A stretch of 64,000 bases of DNA from Cryobacterium sp. PAMC25264 (GTDB lineage: Bacteria > Actinomycetota > Actinomycetes > Actinomycetales > Microbacteriaceae), in NCBI RefSeq assembly GCF_019443325.1, contig NZ_CP080383.1, positions 186,001 through 250,000 of the forward strand, given 5' to 3'. This document shows positions 7,712 to 17,468 of the stretch, piece by piece (the stretch's first letter is position 1; every line of letters starts with the position of its first letter). Made by a program: the position numbers and the translations under genes. The notes below the pieces were generated by a model, which saw only the letters and a list, made by a program, of their open reading frames with translations, was not told where the DNA came from and did no database searches.

Positions 7712-10700
7712 ATGCAAGCCAGAGTCACCGCCATCATCGTCGCCCGCAACGGCGCCTCGCACCTCGAGCGAACTCTCGAGGCCCTCCGTCAGCAGACCCG
7801 CCAGCCGGACACCGTCGTCGCCGTCGACTGCGGATCGAGCGACGCCACCTCCGACCTGCTCGCCGCCTTCGGACCCACGCACTTCATCTCCGCGGACTCG
7901 TCTCTCTCGTTCGGGGCGGCCATCAACGCCGCCGTGCGCGTGATCGGCGAGCCCACCGGCGACCACGAACTGCTCTGGCTGCTCGCCCAGGACAGCGCCC
8001 CAGAGCCCGGCGCGCTGCAGAACCTGGTCGGGGAACTGGAGATCGCTCCCTCGGTGGCCGTGGCCGGGCCGAAGATCATGGAATGGGTCGCGGACGACTA
8101 CATCCACGACTTCGGCGAGTCGATGACCCCGTACGGCTCCACGGTCACCCTCGTCGAGAGCGAACTCGACCAGGAACAACACGACGGCATGAGTGACGTG
8201 CTGGCCGTCAGCGCCGCCGGAATGCTCGTGCGGCACACGGTCTGGAACCGGCTCGGCGGCTTCGACCCCGCGCTGCCCGTCGTGGACGACTCCCTCGATT
8301 TCTGCGTGCGCGTGCGCCTGGCCGGTTTCCGCGTGTCCGTCGTCGCCGCCGCCAGGGTCAGCTCGGCCGGTGACGGCGTGGCCGGCCCTGACGGCTCCTC
8401 CCGCGGACGTGCCCGACGCCGGCGCGTGCGCGCCGAACGCGCCGCCCAATTGCATCGCCGACTGGTGTACGCCCCGGCCTGGGCCCTGCCCGTGCACTGG
8501 CTCTCCCTCATCCCGTTGGCGTTCCTGCGCTCCATCGTCGACCTGCTCCGCAAGGAGCCCGGCGCCATCCTGGGCGAATTCTCGGCCGCCTTCGCCGCCG
8601 CCTTCCAGGGCGGACGCGTGCGCACGGCCCGGCGCCGGCTCGCCGCGACCCGCACGCTGGGCTGGTCCGCCATCTCGTCGCTTCGGGTGTCGGCCGCCGA
8701 GGTGCGGCGTCGCCACGCCCTGACCCGGGAAGCCGCCCTCACCGGTGCGCGCGGCGACCGGCCCGAAATCCGGTTCTTCTCCGGCGGCGGAGCCTGGACC
8801 ACCCTCGCAGCAGCAGCCGTCGGCATCGCCATGCTCGCATCCCTTATCGGCGCTCAGTCCCTCACCGGCGGGGGCCTGCTGCCGTTGTCGGCGACCGTCG
8901 GTGGACTGTGGTCGAACGTCGGCTACGGCTGGCGCGACATCGGCCTGGGATTCGTCGGCGCGGGCGACCCGTTCGCCGTCGTCCTGGCCATCCTCGGCAC
9001 CCTCAGCTTCTGGTCACCGTCGTTCGCGCTCGTGCTTCTCTACCTTCTGGCGCTGCCGCTGGCCGCGGTCGGCGCCTGGATGGCCGCCACCCGGCTCACC
9101 CACCGCGGCGCGATCCGCGCCATCGCCGCCGCCCTTTGGGCGCTCTCGCCGGCATTCCTCACCGCCATCGCGGCGGGCCGCCCCACGGCCATCATCGTGC
9201 ACCTGCTGTTGCCGTGGCTGTTCTTCGCCGCCTTCGCCGCCGCACGGTCCTGGTCGGCGTCCGGCTCGGCCGCGCTGCTCTTCGCCGCGATCGTGGCCTG
9301 TGCCCCGTCGCTCGCGCCCGCCCTGCTGGTGGGCTGGTTGCTCTGCGTGCTCGTCAGCGGGCGCAGTGTGATGCGGTTCATCGGCATCCCGCTTCCGGCT
9401 CTCGCGCTGGCCATCCCGCTGATCTGGAACCAGGCCCTGCGCGGTAACTGGTTGGCCCTGCTGGCCGATCCCGGTGTCCCTGTGCCCACCGCAAGCGTTC
9501 CGGTGTGGCAGTTCATCCTCGGCTTCCCGTCCGGCGACTTCGGCGGGTGGACCCACCTGCTGCCGGTGTGGGGTGGCGACCCGTCCGTGGCCGGCTACCT
9601 GGTCCCGATCCTGTTGATCCCCATCGCCGTGCTCGCGCTCCTGTCGCTGCTGCTGCTGCCCGGCGCACGTGGCGCGGCGTTCGCGTTGCTCACCGCCCTC
9701 CTCGGACTGCTCACGGCGATCCTCGCGGGGTCGCTGTCGGTCGCCTCGGTCGGCAGTCAAGCCGTGGGCATCTGGCCGGGCGCAGGTCTCAGCCTGTACT
9801 GGCTCGGAATTGTCGGCGCCGTTGTGTTCACCGCACGCGGCTTGCACCGCGCCGCCGTCGCCCCCCTCGCGGTGGCCGCGGTCGCGTTGGCCGTCGTGGC
9901 CCTGCCGCTGGCCGCCGCGATCCCGCTCGGCACCTCCGCCGTGCAGGAGGGCATCGGCCGCATCCAGCCGGCCTTTGTCACCGCCGAAGCTGCCGTCGAC
10001 CCCAGGGTGGGCACCCTGCAGATCGTCGCCCAACCGGATGGCGGCATCCTCGCCACCATCGTGCGCGGCACCGGGGACACCCTCGACGTGCAGGCGACCG
10101 TCAACAGCACGGCCACGACGCTCACCGAGGAGCAGACCGAGCTGGCCACCCTTGCGGGCAACCTGGCCTCGCGGAGCGGCCTGGACGCCACCGCCGACCT
10201 GGCGAAGTTCGGCATCCGCTTCGTCCTGCTGCGGCCGGCCGCCGGCACACCCGCGTCGTGGGGCGAAACCGCCGGCATCAGCCAGGCGGCGGCGGACACG
10301 ACGGCCCGCACCATCACCTCGCTCGACGGCAATGCGGCCCTGGCGCCCGTCGGTGACACCGTCTTCGGTCAGCTCTGGCGTTCGGATGCTCCCGCCGATG
10401 CCAACGCCAACGGAACGATCCCGGCCGACCCTGGCGGGGTCTTCGGACTCGTCACCGGCATCATCGCCCTCGTCGTCATCGGCGCGACGATCCTGCTCTC
10501 GGTGCCGACCGGTGCCGGCCGTGAGGCCGTGCGTCAGGCCCACCGCGACGCCGTTCGGCGCGCCTCGCGGCTGAGCAAACCGGTCAGACCCACCCGCCCG
10601 GCGCGCACTCCGAAGCCGGCGCGGATCCCGCGCACGAAGCGACCCACGGGCAGACGCGTGCGCGGATCCGCCGCAGTGGAGAGTGCCGTGGAGCAGAGCG

Positions 10701-10834
10701 CCGGCGAGACCGGCGAGGCACCGAGCCCCGTCCTCGAGCGAAACAGCAGCCCCGACACCGACAGCGCCGGCAGCATCGGCACCGATCCCAGCACCGACAG
10801 CACCAGCCCGAAGGATGCAGACCATGGCCACTAA
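7712..10834 (+). CDS. Large GT2 glycosyltransferase with multi-span membrane domain
   Basis: A 1040-residue protein. Residues about 1-270 form a GT-A family 2 domain: VTAIIVARNGASHLERTLEAL, the UDP-binding VVAVDCGSSDATSD, then LLAQDSAPEPGAL in place of the usual DxD. A region of roughly 12 hydrophobic segments follows from about 290 to 640, then an extracytoplasmic domain, a final helix near 930 and a basic plus Ser/Thr-rich tail. Conserved next to whiB2 in actinobacteria and probably acting in envelope glycan assembly with a polyprenyl carrier (inference). TAGGCT at 7697-7702 could serve as a -10 for a near-leaderless transcript. It overlaps the next gene by 11 bp, indicating cotranscription. 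Confidence 0.85.
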   Translation: MQARVTAIIVARNGASHLERTLEALRQQTRQPDTVVAVDCGSSDATSDLLAAFGPTHFISADSSLSFGAAINAAVRVIGEPTGDHELLWLLAQDSAPEPGALQNLVGELEIAPSVAVAGPKIMEWVADDYIHDFGESMTPYGSTVTLVESELDQEQHDGMSDVLAVSAAGMLVRHTVWNRLGGFDPALPVVDDSLDFCVRVRLAGFRVSVVAAARVSSAGDGVAGPDGSSRGRARRRRVRAERAAQLHRRLVYAPAWALPVHWLSLIPLAFLRSIVDLLRKEPGAILGEFSAAFAAAFQGGRVRTARRRLAATRTLGWSAISSLRVSAAEVRRRHALTREAALTGARGDRPEIRFFSGGGAWTTLAAAAVGIAMLASLIGAQSLTGGGLLPLSATVGGLWSNVGYGWRDIGLGFVGAGDPFAVVLAILGTLSFWSPSFALVLLYLLALPLAAVGAWMAATRLTHRGAIRAIAAALWALSPAFLTAIAAGRPTAIIVHLLLPWLFFAAFAAARSWSASGSAALLFAAIVACAPSLAPALLVGWLLCVLVSGRSVMRFIGIPLPALALAIPLIWNQALRGNWLALLADPGVPVPTASVPVWQFILGFPSGDFGGWTHLLPVWGGDPSVAGYLVPILLIPIAVLALLSLLLLPGARGAAFALLTALLGLLTAILAGSLSVASVGSQAVGIWPGAGLSLYWLGIVGAVVFTARGLHRAAVAPLAVAAVALAVVALPLAAAIPLGTSAVQEGIGRIQPAFVTAEAAVDPRVGTLQIVAQPDGGILATIVRGTGDTLDVQATVNSTATTLTEEQTELATLAGNLASRSGLDATADLAKFGIRFVLLRPAAGTPASWGETAGISQAAADTTARTITSLDGNAALAPVGDTVFGQLWRSDAPADANANGTIPADPGGVFGLVTGIIALVVIGATILLSVPTGAGREAVRQAHRDAVRRASRLSKPVRPTRPARTPKPARIPRTKRPTGRRVRGSAAVESAVEQSAGETGEAPSPVLERNSSPDTDSAGSIGTDPSTDSTSPKDADHGH

Positions 10835-12281
10835 GCGCAGAGTGGCCATCATCGGCGTGCGGCTCACCGCCGGCCTCGTCGGCATCGCCGGCGTGATTCT
10901 CGCGGTCGGCGGAGCAGCCCTGGTGCCGTGGCCCAGCATCGTCGACGTCGCCCCCTCGACCCTCGTGACGCCGGTGGCCAGCGACCAGGTGCGGGTCTGC
11001 CCCGGGCCTCTCCTCACCCTCGCCGAGGACTCCAGCCAGGCAGAAGCCGCCACCTCCGTCGGCCGGTACGACACGGTCTACTCGGCGCGCACCCAGGCCT
11101 CTGACTCGACCGAGGTGGACGTGGAGCGCAGCCAGCTCGTGGCCGCCGACAACACGCAGAGCGACCGGGACGGCGGACCGCTGGCCCTCAGCGTCCCTGT
11201 CGAAGAAGGCGCCACCGACGCGCCGTTGGTCGCCGGTGCCCAGTCCCAGACGGTGTCGAGCGAGACCGTCGGCGGCCTCGCCGTCGCCGCGTGCACCGAA
11301 GCATCCAGCGATTCCTGGCTGGTCAGCGGTTCCACCGATGTGGGCCGCACCAGCCTGGTTCTCTTGAGCAATCCGACCACCGTCGTCGCGTCGGTCAACC
11401 TCACCGTGTACGGCGAGGCGGGACTCGTCGAGGCCCCCGGTTCCACCGGCATCCTCGTGCAGCCCGGCGCGCAACGCATCGTGTCCCTCGCCGGTCTGGC
11501 CCCCAACCTGCGCTCGCCCGTCGTGCGGGTGCAGGCCACCGGCGGCCAGGTGGCCTCGTCGCTGCAGCAGAGCGTGGTGCGCGGCATCCAGCCCGGCGGT
11601 GTCGAACTGGCCGGACCGACGGCAGGACCGTCGACCACCCAGATCATCCCCGGCGTCGTCGTGAACGACCAGCAGGCCGCCGACGCCTCGGTCGACGCCG
11701 GTGCCGTGTCCGAGGACACCCCGTCGGTGCGAATACTGGTTCCCGGCAGCGCCGCGGCCACTGTCAGCGTCGGCGTGCAGAGCGAGGACGGCACCTCGAC
11801 AGGCACGTCGCTCGAGGTCGACATCCAGGCCGGCGTCGCCACAGAGGTGCCCCTCAGCGGAGTCGGAGCGGGCAACTACACCGTGCGCCTGAGCGCAGAC
11901 CAGCCCCTCGTCGCCGGAGCGGTGACGACCACAAGCGGAACCATCAGCCCCGACTTCACTTGGTCGTCCGCGGCCGCCACCCAGGACAGCGACTTCCTGG
12001 TCGCGGTCGCCGCCGGGCCGTCCCCGGCCCTGCACCTGGCCAACACCACCGGCAGGGACACCGCACTCACCCTCACGCCCGAGAGCGGACCGGCCAGCGA
12101 ACTGACCGTGCCCGCCGGGCAGTCCATCGTCGTGCCGGTCGAGGCATCCGCCCGATACCTCGTCGAGGGTGGAGCGGGCATCGCGGCCACGGTCGGCTAC
12201 ACCGGAGACGGCCAGTCCTCCGCCTACGCCCTGAGCCCGATCGGGCCGATGGCCGCCGCCATCCCGGTCTACTCGCACTGA
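10824..12281 (+). CDS. DUF5719-family envelope protein
   Basis: A 485-residue protein with one N-terminal membrane anchor (VAIIGVRLTAGLVGIAGVIL) and a long Ser/Thr/Val-rich beta-strand extracytoplasmic part containing repeated patterns such as LVLLSNPTTVVASVNLTVYG and LHLANTTGRDTALTLTPESG. This is the DUF5719 architecture found directly after the large GT2 gene in actinobacterial whiB2 loci; its molecular function is not known. ATG 10824 is used since AAGGA lies 8 bp before it and it overlaps the GT2 stop; ATG 10815 is too close to that ribosome binding site. Confidence 0.82.
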   Translation: MATKRRVAIIGVRLTAGLVGIAGVILAVGGAALVPWPSIVDVAPSTLVTPVASDQVRVCPGPLLTLAEDSSQAEAATSVGRYDTVYSARTQASDSTEVDVERSQLVAADNTQSDRDGGPLALSVPVEEGATDAPLVAGAQSQTVSSETVGGLAVAACTEASSDSWLVSGSTDVGRTSLVLLSNPTTVVASVNLTVYGEAGLVEAPGSTGILVQPGAQRIVSLAGLAPNLRSPVVRVQATGGQVASSLQQSVVRGIQPGGVELAGPTAGPSTTQIIPGVVVNDQQAADASVDAGAVSEDTPSVRILVPGSAAATVSVGVQSEDGTSTGTSLEVDIQAGVATEVPLSGVGAGNYTVRLSADQPLVAGAVTTTSGTISPDFTWSSAAATQDSDFLVAVAAGPSPALHLANTTGRDTALTLTPESGPASELTVPAGQSIVVPVEASARYLVEGGAGIAATVGYTGDGQSSAYALSPIGPMAAAIPVYSH

Positions 12282-12324
12282 CCCCGAGGGCACGCACGTG
12301 CCCCGCCCGCCGAAGGAGCCCGTC

Positions 12325-13419
12325 GTGACAGACACCACCATCGCGAGCCCGGCCGCCGCCGCCCCGCACCTGCTCGTGACCGGAGGAGCCGGTTTCATCG
12401 GTGGCGCCGTCGTCGAGGCCGCTCTGGCCCGCGGCTGGCGGGTCCGCGTGCTCGACTCCCTCCGCAGCGACGTGCATGGCGGCCTACCCGCCGCCGACCC
12501 GCGGATCCAGTTCCTGGTCGGCGACGTCACCGACCCCGGCGTGGTTGCGCACGCTCTCGCCGGCATCGACGTGGTGTGCCACCAGGCCGCCAAGGTGGGT
12601 CTGGGCGTGGACTTCTCCGACGCTCCCGACTACGTGCACAGCAATGAGGTGGGCACGGCCGTCCTGCTGGCCGGCATGGCGACCGCCGGGATCGACCGCC
12701 TGGTGCTTGCCTCCTCGATGGTCGTATACGGGGAGGGCAGCTACCGCGGCTCCGCGGGCTTCACCCGCCCCGGCCCCCGGCTGGCTGCCGACCTCGACGC
12801 CGGCGTTTTCGATCCGCTCGACCCGTCGACCGGGCAGCCGCTCGAACCCCTGCTCGTCGGTGAGGACGACCCGCTGGACCCCCGCAATGTGTACGCGAGC
12901 AGCAAGCTGGGCCAGGAATACCTCGCGACGACGTGGAGCCGCAGCACGGGTGGTCGCGCCGTGGCCCTGCGCTACCACAACGTCTACGGACCGGGGATGC
13001 CGCAGAACACGCCGTACGCAGGAGTCGCCTCGCTGTTCCGCTCGGCGCTGCAGCGCGGCGAGGCGCCCACGGTGTTCGAGGACGGCCGCCAGCGCCGGGA
13101 CTTCGTGCACGTGCGCGACATCGCGTCGGCCAACCTCGCCGCCGTCGACTGGACCGGACCGGCCCCTGCCGGCACCTTCCGGGCGTTCAACGTGGGCAGC
13201 GGCACCGTGCACACCATCGGCGATATGGCCACCGCGCTCAGCGCGGCCGCCAACGGCCCCGCCCCGGTCGTCACGGGCGAGTACCGGCTGGGGGATGTGC
13301 GGCACATCACCGCATCGTCCCAACGGCTGCGCGATGAGCTCGGCTGGGAGCCCTCGATGAGCTTCGAGGCCGGGATGCTCGAGTTCGCCACGGCACCCCT
13401 CCGTGCCGCGGTGCTATAA
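12325..13419 (+). CDS. NAD-dependent epimerase/dehydratase
   Basis: A 364-residue extended SDR enzyme. The NAD motif TGGAGFIGGAVV is near residue 20, the catalytic serine region is ASSMVVYGEGS and the YxxxK motif is YASSKLGQEY; VYGPGMPQNTPYAG and RRDFVHVRDIASA complete the fold. It is related to dTDP-glucose dehydratases and UDP-sugar epimerases but its substrate cannot be assigned. The GTG start at 12325 has AAGGAG 6 bp upstream. It sits 43 bp after the DUF5719 gene on the same strand and converges on the histidine kinase gene. Confidence 0.85.
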   Translation: MTDTTIASPAAAAPHLLVTGGAGFIGGAVVEAALARGWRVRVLDSLRSDVHGGLPAADPRIQFLVGDVTDPGVVAHALAGIDVVCHQAAKVGLGVDFSDAPDYVHSNEVGTAVLLAGMATAGIDRLVLASSMVVYGEGSYRGSAGFTRPGPRLAADLDAGVFDPLDPSTGQPLEPLLVGEDDPLDPRNVYASSKLGQEYLATTWSRSTGGRAVALRYHNVYGPGMPQNTPYAGVASLFRSALQRGEAPTVFEDGRQRRDFVHVRDIASANLAAVDWTGPAPAGTFRAFNVGSGTVHTIGDMATALSAAANGPAPVVTGEYRLGDVRHITASSQRLRDELGWEPSMSFEAGMLEFATAPLRAAVL

Positions 13420-13447
13420 CCCGCTCGGCGCTGCGGCGCTGCGGCAC

Positions 13448-14596
13448 TCAGGCCGGGACGGCCTCGGCGTGCCGCGGTAGCAGGACGTCGAAGCGGCATC
13501 CGCCGGGGATGTTCCGCACCGTGACCTCGCCCTGGTGCGCCGCCACGATCCCGGCGACGATCGCCAGACCCAGGCCTGCCCGCCCGTGCACCAGGTCGGC
13601 GTCGGGGGTGCGTGGTTCGCTCCCGCGCCAGCCGGCGTCGAACACCCGGGGCAGGTCGGCGGGGTCGATCCCGCCCGCGGCATCCTGCACCGAGATGGCG
13701 GCCCGCCCGTCGGCGTGCTCGGTGACCGCGACCACGATGGCGCTGCCGGGCGCCGACTGCTGCACCGCGTTCATCACCAGGTTGCCCACCGCGCGGGACA
13801 ACTCCCGCGGATCCGCGAGGATCGACAGGCCCATGGCGCCCTCGAAGCGCAGGTCGAGCGATTTCGCCCTGGCGACCGGACCGAGATCGGCGACGGTGTC
13901 GCTGATCAGGTCGTACAGCGCCACGGTCTCCTGGGTCAGGCGCAAGGTTCCGGTCTGGATGCGGGACAGCTCGAAGAGATCATCGACCATGCCGTTCAGC
14001 CGGTCCACCTGGCTGCGAATCTGGCTGTAGTACCGGGAGGGGTCCTCGACCATGTCGTCTTCGAGGGCCTCGGCCATGGCACGGATGCCGGCCAGTGGGG
14101 TACGCAGGTCGTGCGAGATCCAGGCGACCAGTTCCCGGCGGGAAGCCTCGATGCGGCCTTCTCTGTCCCGGGACTCCTGCAGGCGTTCCCCGGTCGCGGC
14201 GAGCTGGCCGGCCAGCGCAGCGAATTCGTTATTGCTGTGCCGTTCAGCGGAAGCGACCGGCTCGCCCCGGCCGAGGCTGGCCGCCGCGAGTGTGAGGTAC
14301 TGGCTGTCGCGCACGATCCAGCGCCCGAGAAGCCCCGCCATTGCTAGCGACACGCTTCCCGCGGCGGCGGCCACGAAGTAGAAGACCGTGAGGTCATGGG
14401 CCGAGACGTACATGAGTGAGGCGGCCGCCGCCATGCCGCTGACCACCGATACCACCGTGGCCAGGGCGACCACGAGCAACTGCAGAACGAGGGAGTACCG
14501 CGCCAGCAGCCGCAGGGTGATCAGGCCCGCCGCACCGACGATCACGGCGGTCGAGAGCGCGATCACGACCACGCTCACCATCCCGTACGGGGTCAC
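13448..14596 (-). CDS. Sensor histidine kinase
   Basis: A 382-residue membrane kinase. Two blocks of hydrophobic helices cover residues about 5-92, a HAMP-like linker follows, and the phosphoacceptor H162 lies in WISHDLRTPLAG. The ATPase domain has N-box LVMNAVQQSAPGS, G1 DAAGGIDPADLP and G2 HGRAGLGLAIV. The GTG start overlaps the response regulator stop (GTGA), so the pair is translationally coupled. There is almost no extracytoplasmic sensor domain, which suggests sensing of a membrane-embedded signal (inference). The pair lies among glycosyltransferase genes that it may control. Confidence 0.9.
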   Translation of the reverse strand: MTPYGMVSVVVIALSTAVIVGAAGLITLRLLARYSLVLQLLVVALATVVSVVSGMAAAASLMYVSAHDLTVFYFVAAAAGSVSLAMAGLLGRWIVRDSQYLTLAAASLGRGEPVASAERHSNNEFAALAGQLAATGERLQESRDREGRIEASRRELVAWISHDLRTPLAGIRAMAEALEDDMVEDPSRYYSQIRSQVDRLNGMVDDLFELSRIQTGTLRLTQETVALYDLISDTVADLGPVARAKSLDLRFEGAMGLSILADPRELSRAVGNLVMNAVQQSAPGSAIVVAVTEHADGRAAISVQDAAGGIDPADLPRVFDAGWRGSEPRTPDADLVHGRAGLGLAIVAGIVAAHQGEVTVRNIPGGCRFDVLLPRHAEAVPA

Positions 14597-15360
14597 CGTC
14601 GTGCTCCGTCATCCCGGTCGTCGGCGTGCGCGGCGACCAGCGGCTCCGGGTCGAACCTGTAGCCGACGCCCCAGACGGTGTTCAAGAGCAGGGGCTGGGT
14701 GGGATCGGCCTCGATCTTCTCCCGCAACCGCCGCACGTGCACCGTCACCGTGGACAGATCCCCGAAGTCCCAGCCCCACACCGATTTCAGCAGGTCCTCC
14801 CGGCTCAGGGCGCGGTGAGGATGCCCGATCAGGTACGCGAGCAGGTCGAACTCCCGAGCCGTGAGCACCAGGGCCTCGCCGTTCAGGCGCACCTCGTGCG
14901 CGGCCAGGTCCAGTGTGAAGGGTCCGGCGTCGACGGCGCCGTCGTGCACGGGCTCCGGCACGGTGCGCCGGAGCACGGACTGCACCCGGAGAACCAGTTC
15001 GCGCGGGGAGAACGGCTTGGCGAGGTAGTCGTCGGCGCCGGCCTCCAACCCGTCGATCCGGTCTTCCTCCTGGTCGAGCGCGGTGAGCATGATCACCGGG
15101 GTGCCCCAGGCCGCTTTGATCCGCATGCAGACCTCGATGCCGTCCAGGGCCGGCAGCATCCGGTCGAGCACGACCAGGTCGGGGCGCGTCGCGGCCGCCT
15201 GGTTGAGCCCGCTCTGGCCGTCCGGAGCCTGCTCGACAGTGAAGCCGGCGGCCACCAGGTAGCGGCAGACGATCTCGGACACCGTCGGATCGTCGTCGAT
15301 GACCAGGATGCGGCGTTCGGAGTCGGCACGGGGAGGGCCCGTCGGGGGCGGTGGAGTCAC
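14593..15360 (-). CDS. OmpR-family response regulator
   Basis: A 255-residue regulator with a receiver domain (acidic pocket IDDDP, phosphoacceptor D66 in VVLDRMLP, conserved Lys in YLAKPFSPRELV) and a winged-helix domain ending in TVHVRRLREKIE and GVGYRFDPEP. GTG 15360 is preferred: TATCCT ends 6 bp before it, matching a leaderless transcript, and the receiver begins 15 residues later. Upstream readings to 15468 would run into the divergent GT2 gene. It is cotranscribed with its kinase. Confidence 0.88.
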   Translation of the reverse strand: MTPPPPTGPPRADSERRILVIDDDPTVSEIVCRYLVAAGFTVEQAPDGQSGLNQAAATRPDLVVLDRMLPALDGIEVCMRIKAAWGTPVIMLTALDQEEDRIDGLEAGADDYLAKPFSPRELVLRVQSVLRRTVPEPVHDGAVDAGPFTLDLAAHEVRLNGEALVLTAREFDLLAYLIGHPHRALSREDLLKSVWGWDFGDLSTVTVHVRRLREKIEADPTQPLLLNTVWGVGYRFDPEPLVAAHADDRDDGARR

Positions 15361-15479
15361 CTCTGAAGGATAAACGGTGTGCGGCGGGCACGCAGCACAT
15401 CCGGCCCTGCCACAATCCTTCCCCACTCCGTAACGTTTGCGCGGAGTGTCGGGCGGGGCCCCCGACATAGGGTCGAGTG

Positions 15480-16148
15480 ATGAGTGAGATTCGGGTCGAC
15501 GTGGTCATGCCCTGCCTGAATGAGGCGGGTGCGCTGCCCTGGCTGCTGGCCCGGCTGCCGGAGGGCTACCGCGCCATCGTGGTGGACAACGGGTCGACGG
15601 ATGATTCCGCGCGCATTGCCGAGGCGGCCGGCGCCCTTGTCGTCTACGAGGCCCGCCGCGGGTTCGGGGCGGCTGCGCACGCCGGGCTCCTGCATGCGAC
15701 GGCGCCCATCGTGGCCTTCTGCGACGCGGACGCGTCGATGGACCCTGAGGACCTGCCCCTCGTGGTGGATCCGGTGGCCGCCGGAGAGGCCGATCTGGTG
15801 CTCGGCCGCAGACGTCCGACAACGGCCGGATCCTGGCCGATACACGCACGGATAGCCAATTCCACTCTTTCTTGGCGACTGCGCCGAATAACAGGTGTGA
15901 ACATCTACGACTTGGGCCCGATGCGGGCCGCACGACGAGAGGACCTCCTGGCCCTCGATCTGCAGGACCGGCGCAGTGGCTATCCGCTCGAGGTCTTCCT
16001 GAAGGCGGCGGCGCGGGGCTGGCGCATCCGCGAGGTGGATACCTCGTACGCCCCACGGGTGGGGCGCAGCAAGGTGACCGGCACGGTGCGCGGCACCCTC
16101 ACGGCCGTCGCCGACATGTCGAGACTGCTGAAGGAGGCCCGCAAATGA
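15480..16148 (+). CDS. GT2 glycosyltransferase, polyprenyl-phosphate type
   Basis: A 222-residue soluble family 2 enzyme: VDVVMPCLNEAGALPWLL, nucleotide-binding AIVVDNGSTDDS, the acidic FCDADASMDPEDL and the acceptor-site segment DLGPMRAARREDLLAL. This resembles dolichol-phosphate mannose synthase-like and TIGR04283-type transferases. The start is ATG 15480 or the adjacent GTG 15477. It begins a translationally coupled set: its stop overlaps the DUF2064 start (ATGA), which in turn overlaps the methyltransferase start. Divergent from the two-component system over a 119-bp region carrying the hairpin 15447-15467. Confidence 0.85.
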   Translation: MSEIRVDVVMPCLNEAGALPWLLARLPEGYRAIVVDNGSTDDSARIAEAAGALVVYEARRGFGAAAHAGLLHATAPIVAFCDADASMDPEDLPLVVDPVAAGEADLVLGRRRPTTAGSWPIHARIANSTLSWRLRRITGVNIYDLGPMRAARREDLLALDLQDRRSGYPLEVFLKAAARGWRIREVDTSYAPRVGRSKVTGTVRGTLTAVADMSRLLKEARK

Positions 16149-16785
16149 CCACCCTGATCGTGATCGCCAAGGAATGTCTGCCCGGCCGGGTGAAGACGCG
16201 CCTGCATCCCCCGCTCAGCTTCGAGCAGGCGGCCCAGTTGGCCGCCGCGAGCCTCGACGACACCTTCGCCGCCGTCGCGCCGTTGCCCGCCACCCGCCGG
16301 GTGCTGGCGTTCGACGGGGTGGTTGTACCGGCCGCCGCGGCCGGGTACGACGTCGTGCCGCAGATCGATGGTGGCCTTGATGAGCGTCTGGGAGCCATCT
16401 TCGACGGCTGCACCGAGCCCACCGTCCTGATCGGGATGGACACCCCGCAGATCACGGCCGAGTTGCTCGCCCGGTGTTCGCACCGTGGCCCGATGACGTC
16501 GACGCCTGGTTCGGGCCGGCCGCTGACGGCGGATTCTGGGCCCTCGCCCTCCGCGCTCCCGACGGCGACCTGATCCGGGGCGTGCCGATGTCCCGGTCCG
16601 ACACGGGCGCGCGTCAACTGCAGCGACTCCGCACCGCCGGCCTCCGGGTCCAGATGCTGCCGACCCTCACTGACGTGGACCACATCGAGGACGCGTTCAC
16701 CGTCGCGGCGTTGGCCCCCCGAGGCGGCTTCGCCCAGACCTTGGCCGGTTTCGACGCCCTGCAGCTGAGCGGAGTGAACCGATGA
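16145..16785 (+). CDS. TIGR04282/DUF2064 transferase, frameshifted
   Basis: The first half reads MTTLIVIAKECLPGRVKTRL, the nucleotide-binding start of TIGR04282 (a GT-A fold related to CofC/MobA-like nucleotidyltransferases), followed by VLIGMDTPQITAELLAR. The second half, DDVDAWFGPAADGGFWALAL to the end, is in the next frame. The shift is at the GG of 16473-16474; a third G would give RVFAPWPDD and a 213-residue protein of normal length, so a one-base deletion is inferred. Members pair with TIGR04283-type GT2 enzymes, as here, but their exact reaction is not settled. Start and stop both overlap the flanking genes by four bases. Confidence 0.8.
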
Positions 16786-17468
16786 CCATGCTGTCGGCCC
16801 GTCCCGGCGTCCCCGGCACCACGACCTTCGGGTCGGGCGGCGCCGAACCGTACGCGGCGGCGTTGGAGAACGAATCGGCCGTGCTCTACCTGCGTCATGC
16901 CACAGGCAGGGCCGCGGCGACCATGGACGCCGGTCGCTGGAGCGCCGCCGCCGACGACACCGACGTGCAACTGCTCGCCGGTGCCGCCGGCCCCGTTCTC
17001 GACATCGGGTGCGGCCCCGGGCGGATGGTACGGGCCGCGCTGGCACAGGGCCTCGCCGCGACCGGCGTCGACGTGTCCCCCACGGCGGTGCGCATCGCCG
17101 CCGAGTCCGGTCTGACCGTGCTGGAGTGTTCGGTCTTTTCCTCGCTGCCGGGGGAGGGCGACTGGGGCACCGCCCTGTTGCTCGACGGCAACATCGGCAT
17201 CGGTGGCGACATCGTCGCTCTGCTCGGCCGATGTGCCGAGCTCATCTCGTCAGATGGCGCCGTACTCGTCGAGGTGCACCCGGACGCCGAGCGCGACCAC
17301 GCCTTCGACGGCACGCTGGAAGACGCTCAGGGGCGCACCAGTGCGGTCTTCCCGTGGGCCGAGGTGGGCATCGGTCCGCTCCGAGCCCGGGCCGGCGAGG
17401 CCGGGCTGCGGGTGGTTCAGGACTGGACGAGCGACGGACGGTGGTTCGCCCGCCTGGTGCGCACGTAA
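16782..17468 (+). CDS. Class I SAM-dependent methyltransferase
   Basis: A 228-residue methyltransferase with motif I VLDIGCGPGRMVRAAL, the acidic ribose-binding ATGVDVSPTA, and the later DWGTALLLDGNIGIGGD. Methyl donor SAM is certain from the motif; the acceptor is unknown. The context of glycosyltransferases suggests a glycan, lipid or small thiol/arsenical acceptor (inference). It overlaps the preceding gene by ATGA, and its last 52 bp overlap the end of the convergent membrane protein gene. Confidence 0.85.
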   Translation: MTMLSARPGVPGTTTFGSGGAEPYAAALENESAVLYLRHATGRAAATMDAGRWSAAADDTDVQLLAGAAGPVLDIGCGPGRMVRAALAQGLAATGVDVSPTAVRIAAESGLTVLECSVFSSLPGEGDWGTALLLDGNIGIGGDIVALLGRCAELISSDGAVLVEVHPDAERDHAFDGTLEDAQGRTSAVFPWAEVGIGPLRARAGEAGLRVVQDWTSDGRWFARLVRT